Source: Macrosoma leucophasiata (lineage: Eukaryota; Arthropoda; Insecta; Lepidoptera; Hedylidae). Taken from it: a stretch of DNA of 64,000 nucleotides. Positions 31,824-44,600 of this stretch are shown here, one piece after another. The stretch covers positions 5,642,001 through 5,706,000 of the forward strand of contig JAWQUS010000023.1 in the NCBI GenBank assembly GCA_036365455.1, in the 5' to 3' direction. Every line of letters begins with the position of its first letter. The first letter of the stretch is position 1. The translations under genes were made by a program, and so were the position numbers. The notes beneath the pieces are model-generated. The model was not told the origin of the DNA. It did not search any database and worked only from the letters and a program-made list of their open reading frames with translations.

Positions 31824-32432
31824 CTCCCACACAGGAGCATTATTATAGGTCGATAATATCGCATGCGTTACTGCGATATCTGTTTGCAGTACAATTTTGT
31901 ATTAGGATGGTCATGTAGTTACACATTGTTGCAATAACAACGCCGCAATGGAAGTAGGACGTTGCGTTTCTTCGTCCTGCGATATTCCGATATGAGTTCT
32001 AGAATATTTTGTATCAGGACGCAAACGACCGTACACACACCTGCGATAATAACGTTAGCACTTGTAGGACGTTTGGTTTTATCGACAGTTTGAGAGTGGT
32101 TACATGACTGCATGAGTGTCCTAAAAACTTTCCTATAATATGGTTATCATATCATCAGATGAAGAATGCTTATTACTAACAGTAGCAATGACGCCAGAAA
32201 CGAAGTTAAGTAATATAGCGTGGAATTACCGCAATCGACATTAGCAAAACCCTATACTTGCATACCTGAGAGAGATGGTATAATAGTGCCGTCGCGGCGC
32301 GGCGCTCTCTCGTAAGAAATATCGGACGATAAAAACGCAGCTGTGTGCAAGGAATGTAAAAGGAACCGGGAGGCACTATCGCAATACCGCATGCGATAAT
32401 ATCGACCTATATAACGCGCCTGTGTGCCTTTA
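31824..32432. mobile_element. DNA transposon remnant with 35-40-bp inverted ends
   Basis: Left acacaggagcattattatag, gtcgataatatcgcatgcg; right the imperfect complement cgcatgcgataatatcgacc, tatataacgcgcctgtgt. The interior has repeated gcgatat and gtaggacgtt blocks and no intact ORF. No clear target duplication, so no superfamily assigned. It lies 200 bp downstream of the PXK stop and could overlap the PXK 3' UTR. Confidence 0.65.
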
Positions 32433-32635
32433 TACAGTGTCTCTTATGAACTTTTCTGATTGTTTCACTTCCACCACGTGCAGCTGCATACGTTATTATA
32501 TTGGGACGCCTTATTTGGCAAACGGATTAAAGAATCGATAGCTGATCATTAAAAGTGGATTGAAATCGAATATTGTCGCTGTTAGATATACGAGAGCTGA
32601 GAGTTAAGCCGAGTGTCCAAACAGTGAGACAGCGT

Positions 32636-35600
32636 TCACCGCGAGTTGATCCTTGCGAGGCGCGTCTTGTCGAAGGCGCAGATGGCGTGCAGGAGGGCGG
32701 AGCGCCCGTCGGGCCCGTCGGGGCTGACGGGGCTGACGGCCGGGGGCGCGTAAGAGCTCGTCGCGCTCGTGTCTCCCGCTGTCGATAGTGCTTATTATAG
32801 ACAGTTACATTTACGTCAAAGGAGATGTTGGGAGCTCGGCTCTGGTTCGTACACGTCCTCAAAAAATGGGTAAATTAAAGAAGAATCCGAAAAAAATACA
32901 ATTCATTTATTCAAGAATATATTTTAGAGTTACAACCACATTTAATTCAAACGATTTTATCATTTTCAACTATGTTAAACATGGCGGCGATACAGCCGAC
33001 ACTTAGGATCAATCGATTTCGATTGTATTTAGATAATATTACTTTTTTCTCCAAGTACTATAAAATCAATATACAATTTAAAAAATGAAAATGTCAAAAT
33101 GACATCGCCCGCCATATTCGCCATGTTGGTTTTGAGTTGCAATTCTAACTGCAAATAATATTTTGTAACTGCAAACAAAGCTAAATAAGTGAAAATATGC
33201 AGTAAAAACGTTTTTATATTGATTTTGCCTGTTTAATGATATTGTGTACAATACATGGCCGGAGGTCCATACATTTTTGCAACATCTTCTTTTACCAATC
33301 GAGTGCAGACTGACGAAGCTATATACATGGTAATTTTGTCACTATCCAAATTTTAAAGTTTCATACAAAATGTTCAAGGTATGGGAAGCTCATTTTACTT
33401 CGCGATTCCAGGATTAGACTTATAGTAAAAGTTGTTCATAATGATGAATGACCAAAAATAACATTTATTTTCACCGCATAAGTGTGGTCAAGCGCCCAGT
33501 TCCCTGTTAGTACGGTCAGAGAATATGTAATAATACTACGTTTAAAATGACACTTCGACGTCCCGCCTGATTTCCCCTCTTGCAGCCCGCACTTCCCCTT
33601 GAGTACCGCGCCACATGCCGGCAGCCTCGTGCATTGAGGTTGCGAGCGGGCAACAGCGTGTAAAAACACGTCCTGATTGATGTCTGTGTAGTAGGTAACC
33701 AGAATAAGCGTTCGTATGGTATTTTAGCCGAGTGTCCGGGGTGTGGATATATTCTGGCACAGAGGTATCACAACTATGCTTGTTTGCCACATCATAGTAT
33801 AAAAAGAATATATAACTCACAGAGGACTGGCGGCGTGGGCGAGGAGCCGGTGCTGGCGCTGTGCGAGCGCACCGTCTCCGCCAGGGACGACGTCGACTTC
33901 CACACACTGTCCCGCTTTTTCTGTAACATACACCACTCACTCATTTAAAAGAAAATCCACAAAAATCACAAACAAACAAAAATTGATTTTTTTTATTTGT
34001 CGCAATAACACATGCGAGTGAATTTAGAAAATAAGTCAAATGGAAAAAGAAATTGACTTCGGGCAGGGATCGAACCTGCGAGATATATACAAGCCTTAAA
34101 TTTGGTTGAGGTTGACCCAACAGGGTGCAAGGTATCTTCCATATATTAGTCTGCTGAGCTGGAGTAAATCCAAAAATACAATCCTGGGCTACCCTCCTAT
34201 TAGTAAAGATGTGATTTTCAAAGTAAAGCAAGAGTTTTGACACTCTGTGAAACAAAATAAGCGTTGAAACTTCGACTCTAAGTCAAAGTAAAGATGTAGT
34301 GCGGTCTGTAAATCTCGCCTTTAGCCTGGGTTGCACCAAGGTATTTGTTAAAATTAAAGTTACTGTCACATTTCACATCCTTCTCTTACTTTTACAGGTG
34401 AGACGGATGTGAAATGTTACTTTAACAAATATCGTGGCGCAACTCAGGCCAAGTGTCTTGTGATCAAAATCATAAAGAGGGCTTAAAAATGTCTCATAGA
34501 GAGCTATCTGTTTTTGACAAAGATCTAGTCCATTTAAAATTGAAACAAATCTAATCAATTAAATATACTGCACATAAAAATTTACCGCGCGTCTTTTTTG
34601 TTTTCGCATCTCTTCTTCCGAGTTTAGAATCTCTTGTATCCTAACTTCACGTTTTGTACTTCGTACCTGAAATATGGAGAAGAACATAATTAAGAACGTA
34701 TGAGTTAAAATTCTCTGGTTCTATTGGGATTTTTCTATTTTCTGGAAGTTTCCCAGTACCTTGAAGTGTGGTAATGTGCCCGGAGATGTCAATAGGCTCG
34801 CTACCTGTTACATGGGCCAAAACATAACCGACGAATCGTGGGTGTTTGCATGTATGATTGAATGCATGCATTTAACTCTGCCTACCCCTTCGGCTTACAG
34901 GCGTGAAGTTACATTTTTCTTTACGAGTTAAAATAATTGTTAAAATCAAAATACCTAATCATCATCACTTCAGCCGAAAGACGTCTACAGTAAAACGTAA
35001 ATACATAATGAACCGTACCAATTTCTGGTCGCTCCTCAATCTAGCCTCCACCTTATCCACAGCCGCCTTCAGCTCGTCCTTGAGAGTGAGAGGGAACTTG
35101 AGATGCGCTCGCGAGTCCACTCGGGGCGAGAGGCCGTTGAGAGCGGCGCGCGTGAAGAGCGGGTGTTGGAGCAAGTGTTCCAATGACGGCCCACCGTGTT
35201 TACACGACGAGGACGATAAGCACAGCCTGAGCACCGATTCTAAAAAAATCCGGATAATACATATGAAAGCGAAAGGTCACTTATCACGAAATATAAAAAA
35301 CTGTTTGAGGTACAAAGATAAAATTTGCCAGGGAGGTAGTTTATAGATAGCAGACGTGCGCTAAGAACGGATTTCGCGAGATGCCCGCATTAAAGAAGTC
35401 TAAGGGCTCTCGTAAGTTTGAATGAAAGAGTGGAAAATAGGAAAATCTCAATAGGACTTGAGTTAATGGATTTTACACCTTTATCTCTGTTAACTTCCGA
35501 CCTGGGAATCGAAACCAGGATCCAGTGACCCGCTACCACTAGACTAATGAGGCAACTTATGACATTTAAAAAGAACAACTTTTCAAACGACTTCTCTTCG

Positions 35601-38600
35601 ACTTCGACTTATTATACACAAAAGAGAGGTACTTTACACACACTTATGTTTATTTTCTCTTTATAGGGAACAGTTTTGTACTTAAATTATAATGAACCAA
35701 AACCTATTCCATATTTTGTTTTAATCCATTGTATTTTTCGGATGAAAGAGCAATGCTGTCCGAGATTAAATTGGGATTCGGATGGACCGCTTGTCGCTTA
35801 GTTCAGTCGCAGATGCACATTGTAATATTGTGATTTTTTGTAGCAAATAAATTAATTTATTATTATTTCTATACAAATTCAAACTCACCCAAATCTTCTG
35901 AGATTCCTTCTGGGTAAATATCACATGAATACTGTTCTAGAGGCGTCGCGAACGCCATTTCATACAACGTCCTACCGAAACAATACACGTCCACCGCTTC
36001 CGTCGACCACGTGCGCTTCAAGTCGAGCAGGTGCGGCCGGTACAGGCAAGGGACGCCCATTAGTATATTCTCTATGTCCGTCAAGGCAGCTTTTTGGTTT
36101 TCTATTACTATGTTGCCGGGGTGGATATGGCCTAGAAATGTAATAATTGATTTCTTAACTTTACGTGTTTTATTACTATGTTTGGGAATATTATTTTTTT
36201 GTGTTGTTAATTTGTAACAATCTACATTAGGGCCGCTGTCGGGTATATGTCATTACCACTGCCTTCAAACTTTCGAAAGAAATTGTTCTTTGCCTGTCTG
36301 AGCCAATTTTGGAATGCCGTCTTAGCAGTGCCGGATAAAGCCGGTTCGGGGCCCGTAGCAAATATGACCATGGGGCCCTAGAGTTACATTGCCTACTGAA
36401 ATTTAGGATGTAAATAAAACAACATTTACGAAAAGGAATCGAAAACAAATTTAGGGGATTCCCCCTTGTAAGTATTGTGGTATTGCCAACTTGCAACAAA
36501 ATAATATAGGTACCTATATAATTAGTGGTCAACGCTCCCTTTGAGAATAGCTAAGGTGTATTACATTTTTTTTTTGGGGCACAGGCACGGGGCCCCCAAT
36601 GGCGCGGGGCCCGTAGCATTTGCTACTCCTGCTATATGGCTAATCCGGCACTGCGTCTTAGATAGACGGCATTATAAAGATCTTGATTTTGATTTTCCCG
36701 CTCTCCTTTTTCCTGGCACTTCATTACAAACAACAAACTATTTTGAAAAATTAAAACGACTAGAAATACATACATTTTGAAAATACGTACCGTGCGGCAA
36801 ACCCTTGTCATGTAGGAACTTAATCGCTTGCAGTATCTGAAAACCGTAGTGCGCGATCTGGCCCGTCGTGAACGGTTTCCTCACTCGGGGGTTGGCGTAC
36901 TTCGCTAGGTGACTCTTGCTATACTCTGTACCGTATAGCAAGTCCCTAACACTCCCGTTTTCGTGTATTCGTCTAACTACGTAGGCACCGGATTCTAAAT
37001 TATGTATACTTAATATTTCGTCTATGTATGGATGCTGCGGACAATATTAATAATCAATAAGTATTAAAGAATAAAATTACCAGGGTAATATATTTATCTT
37101 CACGCCAGGTCCCTAAGTAGGGTAGGCAGAGTGTGAAGCGCCAGATATCCCGGTCCCGACACATCCATTTACACCTCTACCTTCTCTTCATACATTCACG
37201 CCGATTCCTAAGACTTTTGACCAGCCATACCAGGGTAATATGTTCTCAGATTTTCGCGAGCTACACTCATTGAAATAAAACTAGTAGTATTTAGTAGTCG
37301 AAGAAAATATTTGACATGTTTTTTATTTCATCATCATCATCACTCCAGCCATCTTGCTGGACAAAGTCTACCCCAAAGACGCCCATAACTTAGAGGATTT
37401 ATTTTTTTAAGCAATCATTATTTAAAATCCATTGTAAATGTAAATCACAGCCATAAATAAAAAAAAATGCGGTAAGAGTGCTTCCAATTCATATTTATCC
37501 AATTCAATAAATAATAATCTTAATCATAATTCAAGAATCACTTAAAATCGAATCAATCGAAAATTAAATCTTTCATAAATCAATTGAAAACATGTTACAT
37601 GAAATAATAAAACTAGATGCCTGTTTACATCTCCACAAACTGTTACGGTTATTGTTTAAATTAATTTCAAGTATGTAAAGCATTATAAATTCATTCAATA
37701 TTTATGGAATTCAATCTCAATGTTTTATTTCCGATTCAACTTAGGGAATTTACATCTAATTACATTGAAATCCGAACAATACATTAAGATTATTTATTCT
37801 AATCTTTTTATACTTCTTGTTTGTTATTAACAACAAAAGTCGATATTTTACATACATCGATTTGACTTGTATCTGATGAGAATAGTTACCACCTCTATTT
37901 TTCTTTAAAATGTAAGTTGCCATCCACTTAGGTACGTAAAGGTTCCGGTTGAAAATCAGCGTCAGGTACCTCTTAAATTTAGTTTCCTGACATAATATGA
38001 TGAACTGGACACCGTGAGACAGACATTACGTGTAGTCCGTAGTACGTCATACCTACATGCATAGAGCAACACTGGAGGGGAGTAGCCATATGCAGGCTTT
38101 CCCCTCTGTCAAAATACAAGCACAAATGGGCCTATACTTGTCGCCTAGATGTTTATATGTGTGCGTGAAATTGTTTCTGTATTATATTAAAAATAGTGTT
38201 GTTGTTTCTTTGTTTATGGTTTTAAGTAAGGTTCAATGTTTTATGCCTGTTTTATCGCTGCGTGTCAAATAAATGTTTCTTTCTTTCTACAGTAAGAGAA
38301 GTATAACCATTAAACATCACACACAAAACCTTATTTAAGTTATTTTGCTAATCAAAATGCTGTAATCTTTATATAGATATATACCATATATGTATAGCTT
38401 TAATTGCCCTGGTGGATGAGCGGGGTACCTTGTAACACAGGTTTCTTAACCCAGTATGGGGGCCCTTGCGATGTTACTTGTAAAACCGTTTAAAATGAAT
38501 AAAGCATTTTTGATTTTGATTTGATCATTGTGGTCCACTCACATTTATATTCTGCAGACTCTTGAAGGCAGTCTGTAGATCTTTAGCATGCAAATGTCTA

Positions 38601-41600
38601 TCAGGTCCATAGCTCTGCCACGCCAATAAACAGTTCATCTTGCTCTCCATGTCAGTCACCTGCAGATTAAATATTGATATCATATATTTTGAACATTAAA
38701 CTCATTTTGCAAGACTTATCAACGCTGATAAGAGTGAATTTTATTGTTTACAAATTGGATATAGCGACATTGTTTTTATGCGCCTACTTTATTGTTGAAA
38801 CATCAAAGACATGTATTAAAAAGATATGTTTTTTATGTAAGAAAAAATATGGCAAACAAGCATGCAGCTCACATTAATTTTAAGTGATTACTGCAGCCTA
38901 TAGAAATCTACACAAAAACCAGTAGTCAAATTGCAGATGCGTTGCCATCCGTGAGACCTAAGTTGTTATGACTCTGCGATAGCTAACAAGGCCATACATT
39001 ACCATGTAACCGGAACACGATAGTGCTGAACACTACTATTTGGCGGCAGATAGATTAGGTGATGCGGTGGAGCTCTTGCACTGGAACTCTACCAGGGATC
39101 TGATGGAACCAACCTATCTCTAAAACACTGTTAAGTGACTAGGGATTGCAATCCCGCAAAGTGGGATCCCGCAATCCCGCGGGATCCCGCACCTTTTATC
39201 AATCTGGTGGATCCCGAACCTTCAAAACGCGGATCCGCGGATCCCGCAAATTTAAATTAGCTGCTGAACCGTTCTTGAAGTTTCGCGAAAAAGCACAAAT
39301 TCATTCTAATTCTCATTATTAAAAATATTGATTTGATTACCTTACCTGATTTTAGATGTAAGGTTAAAATTAATTAAAACTTGATGCCAAACAATTAAAA
39401 AATTAAGGTCTTATAAAACTGATTTGATTACTAAATATTTCTTAATTACCTAATTAATATTTTGTCAGAAATAAAATACTTTTGTTGCAATAGTATACGA
39501 GACATATTTTATTATAGTACATTTTTTTAGAATTACACAGAAGGAAAACCCAGAAGCAGGTATCACAAAACTTTTTGTATAAGATGTAATTTATGACAGC
39601 AAAATTGTCATTGTGTATAATCCGATTTTATTAAAATACCATGATGGGCGTCGTGCGTGCGTGATAAAATTATTCTTTTTAATTTGTTGTCATTATAATC
39701 TCGTATTCCATTCGTTTTGTGTTATTGACCACTACATCTTTAGGTCTTTTAGGAGACGTTTTTGAAAACGCATAAGTTTAATTATTTATAAAGTAAATAT
39801 GTTGCCAATTACTGTTGGGCAATGACCGAAAAAAGTATTGTTTTAAACCTTATATTTGAAAATAATATTGAAAATATATAGTATTGTATAGGTATCATTA
39901 GTTTTCGGAATGAAAATCGACATTTTTTAACTTTTTGCTTAAACTCATAAAAAAAAAACACCTAAATTCGTTCTGTCTAATGATAGAAAAATATTCTAAA
40001 TCAAAACTAGATTTTTATAAAACCTGTCTAGTGCGTGTCGGGTAACGCGCATTGTAAGGTTCCGTAGATTTTAGGTTTGAATAATGTAATGAAAAAAATA
40101 AATAAATATTTTCTATGGAGTTCTTTGAGTTAAAATTTTTGAGTAAAACACATTTGATCGACTATTACTCGCAAACTTGCAAAAGCCAACTGAAGTGTTA
40201 TAGTTTTCCTTTTAATTTCATTATATGTAGCTACTATTGTACGTTTGAATTTCTTACAACAACCATTTAGTTGGTAGAGGGGGAGGGACACTTGACTCTA
40301 ATGAAAATTGGCACTTATAAGCTTATTATGTCAAGAACTGTTAACAAAATCGAAAACACCACATCCCTAACATTTTTGAAACTACACACTATACAGAAAA
40401 CGAAAAATAAAACAATTATTCGTGGCTTGCATGTAGGGGAGGTACCCTGAATATTTCTGGTTTTTTTTTCATGTTTTTATTCTACCTTTTTGTCGGCGTG
40501 ATCAAGGTGTGCCAAATTTCAAGTAATAATAAATTTCAAGTTTCTCTGTAATAGTTTTTGCGCTAAACCGCGGACGGACACACAGACAGACGGACATGGC
40601 GAAACAATAAGGGTTCCTTGTTTACTACGGAACCCTAAAAACCGGCCAAGTTTGTTTTTTCAAGTACATTTCATAAGTTGATCGACCTCTACTTGTAAAC
40701 TTGTTGAGAATACTTAGCCGTGGTAGTTTTCCTCTGTCTGTGTCCATATGTACTATCACTGTGTATTTTTGCACTTCAAAGCTATATATTTTTCAAACTG
40801 TAACATTCAATCGAAAAATGGTCTTCTCAAACTCTGTTTTTTAAAAACCTATCCAACGCATAGGCATACAATTTGTACCACGATTCACCAGTAATACAAG
40901 TGGCTTCGGCCACCATTCTCACCCGGAAATCAGGCTTTTTCTAAATCCGGATTTGTAGGTTTTGTAATTTTTTTTAAAAACTTATTTGAAACGTTGCGAA
41001 AATTTAAAATAAAATTAGTTAATATTCTCATAAATTCGTGCATAATTCGTGAATTGTGCGCACAGTAAATTTAGCAAAAAAAACTTTGCGAACGGCAGTA
41101 TGGTAATTAATTAGTCAATCAACTAATTAGGCGACTTTTTGTCTACAAAATTGCGAACCTTAGCGGTTATTATCCTGGAGCTCTGCCACCCATAAAAACT
41201 TATTGTACTAAGTTATACTTACAAGAAAATAATGTTTCCTTATTCTCCAGCCGATATCTTGCATAGGGCCTTTCAATTCATACCTTCCATCACCTCTAAG
41301 GGCTATTGACATAGTTTGGACAGCATTCTCTAAAAGATATCAAATCTAAGTATTAAATTAAGTATTATTTATTAAACAGGTAGGTTCATCCATATTTTAC
41401 ACAGGTAGGTTTTTCATTTGGGCCATCCTTGGCCAAGAGCATTGGTTGCTAAAATGGTGAGGTAAGAGGGTGAAAGTATAGAGTAGACCATTATTTTATT
41501 TTTAAAATTACTTATTTAATTTGTTAATAGACTCTTACAAGCTCTTACTTTTATTAAAAAAAATAGAAAATTATATGAGTTAGATAAAAACATTACTTTT

Positions 41601-44600
41601 AATTAACTGATTAACTAATATTACCTAAAAATAACCATTATAAAATTAGTAGGATAAATTAAGGAAATGTGTATATGACCACTTCCTATCCTACCTATTA
41701 TATTACCTATTATAGCTATCTGTTGCATTATATTTGCCGGGTGAGCTAGTATTAAAATAAATTAAGAAATGCTGAATGATAAATAGTGGGACAAATATTA
41801 ATAACTAAGTGAACAAATATTAATATATAAGATATTCAATTTTATCATAAAATACATACAATGTTCATGAGGAAAGACTATTTATATGAAAATTGAGCTT
41901 CTCACTTTATAATGTCAACATGTCACGTCTTTATAGCCACATTAATAACTTTATATATGTTTTACTCAGAAATAAGTATTTATAAAGATGGTCTATTTGA
42001 GTGGAGAGCTCAAAAATATATTTAAAATGTATGGAATATGGAGCTTTTACCTGCAATTGACAATGAGTAATTTTTGGGGTCCAAGAAAGTCCGCACAGGC
42101 AATGATAGCGCCAGCACTTCATGTTTAAGTACTTCATTTATATAATTCTGAAACAATTTTAAGCATTGTATAAAATTCGGAAGGTTTGATAAAAATACAT
42201 TCAAGTAAGTAGATATGTACATAAAATATATAATGACAACCCATTATACGTTCCACAGCTGGGCACGAGTCCCTCCCCTTTATGGGGGGAGGCCTGGAGC
42301 TTACTCCACCACACTGCTCCAATACGGATTGGTGGAGATACGATTTAGTGGCCAACCTGCTGTCGGATGTTTTCAAACCGACGTTATCTATCGATAGCAA
42401 CAGGGACCGATGGCTTAACGTGCTCTCCGAAGCACGGAAACGCGCATTTAATTTGCCACTAGCGGTCACCCATCGCACTACCCGACCGCGCCAGCAGTGC
42501 TTAATCGAGTAGATCGCATAAGATCTACACATCTATGCGCGCTTAACTACGTAACTATTACAATATTAAGGTAATTTCAATGGTATAATGTATGTAACTT
42601 CACGCCAAGTCTCTTACGGAGTAGGCAGAGAGTGTGGAGCACGAAATATGCCGGTTCTTACAAACCTCCCGTGCTTCTTACTACTTTCTTCCATATTCAT
42701 CATTATCTTCATTTATGCACACTGATTCCTAAGACTTGACCAACACAACCCACTAACACAATTTCAACAGTGACCTCAGTGCCGGCTAAAGCCGGTGGGG
42801 GGCCCGTAGCAAATGTTACCATGGGGCCCTAGAGTTACATTGCCTACCGAAATTTAGAATGTAAATAAAACAGAAGTAACAGAACATTTACGAATCGGAA
42901 TCGAAAACAATATTAGGGGATTCCCCCTGTCAGTGTCTCTATATGTTAATTGAGAGCTACCGTGTTGCAAGGGTACAAATACGGTGTTTTTATAAAAAAA
43001 TACGGTGAATTTGCTAAAATTGTATAAATAATCGTGTATTTTTCAAAGAAAAGAAACATCGTTTTAGATCACTCAAATCGGAATATTCTGTTTTTTTTTT
43101 ATTTAAAATAAATGTAAAGTATAATAACATGCCAATTTTACCCCTTTCATCCGTCACACGTACAAATTAATTACCTACATATATAGAAATAAGGACGAGA
43201 ATAGATTGCGTATTGAAGGTAAACTTTTATAAGTTGGGGATTCCCCTTGAATTTTTGTAGTGTTGTCATTACAAAATTTGTTAAGTTGACAGACAGAGAT
43301 TCGTTTTATAATTTATAAAATATTATCAACAACATATTATCAACAACAATTAAGTGGAAATACGGTGATATATGACACGGTAACACATAACGTACCTTGG
43401 CAGTAGATAGAGACCAGATTACGGTGTATCTACGGTAATTACCGTGTATATGGAGACACTGCCCCCTGTAAGTATTGTAGTGTTGCCAACTTGCAACATA
43501 ATAATATACCTATATAATTACAGTGTGGCCAACGCTCACTTTGAGAATAGCTAATAGACCTGAGTCGATCACTCCTTCGTCGGGATTCGGGTCGATCGCG
43601 ACCCATTGACAAGGTGATCGAGTCTAAATGACTCGATCGTTTGGGTCATTTGGGTCGCGACTCGATTTTGCTCAAACGTATACTGTCATGATTCTCGTGA
43701 TTCGAGACCCATCTGATAAGGATGCGAGACTTGAGATCGCGATCCACACATTATGTCGCTGGCTATTTTAAATTTTAATACATTTCAATTAATTATCACT
43801 ATAATTTCATTCTTAAACTTTATAGGTATATCGCATAAATTTTACAATAAGATGACATGGTGCACGGGAGCTTGATCGATAAAACTGTAAACAAACTAAA
43901 GTGTACCTTATGCTTAATGTGATAGAGTTCACGAGAAACAAAGTACCCAATGACCCAAAGGAGCCAAATGATCGACTTTTTTTGTACGTCACGACCCGAT
44001 CACTTGTGTTTGGATCGTGATTCAATCAAAGTGATTCTATCGCTCGCGATCGACTCAGGTCTAATAGCTAAGGTGTATTACATATTTTACATATTTGTGG
44101 TCTTTTTTTTGGGCACAGGCGGCACCTGCTATATGGCTAATCCGGCACTGAGTGACCTAAATTAAGGAAAATAAGAATAATAATTTTATTTTAAAATAAT
44201 AAGCAAAATTGTTTAGTGACAAAAATATAATAATCCCTACTAATATTATAAATGCGAAAGTAACTCTGTCTGTCTGTCTGTTACCTTTTCACGTCCAAAC
44301 GACTGAACCGATTTTAATTAAATTTGGTACAGAGATCGAGAATACGAGATCGAGATACTTTGGGAAAGACCATAGGCAATTTAGTTATTTATAAAACTAC
44401 AACCACGCGGGGGAAGCCGCGAGCAACAGCTAGTTATTTATATAAGTATTATTTTTGCAGGCACACTTAGAATGCTGCAGGTAATAAATATACAATACAC
44501 AGTAAAAAATAATGTCTTATTGTCTTGTGTACGCTGTATATTTAATGATTTTTATTATATTTAATATTTTATAAATTAGGAGATTAAGTAAGTATCTACT

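Larger units (their letters stand above)
42777..44150. mobile_element. hAT-like element H1, copy 3, carrying two later insertions
   Basis: Outer ends CAGTGCCGG / CCGGCACTG with exact 8-bp duplications agtgacct at 42769-42776 and 44151-44158. Removing the two nested elements and one copy of each of their duplications leaves about 318 bp, which aligns throughout with H1 copies 1 and 2. Confidence 0.92.
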
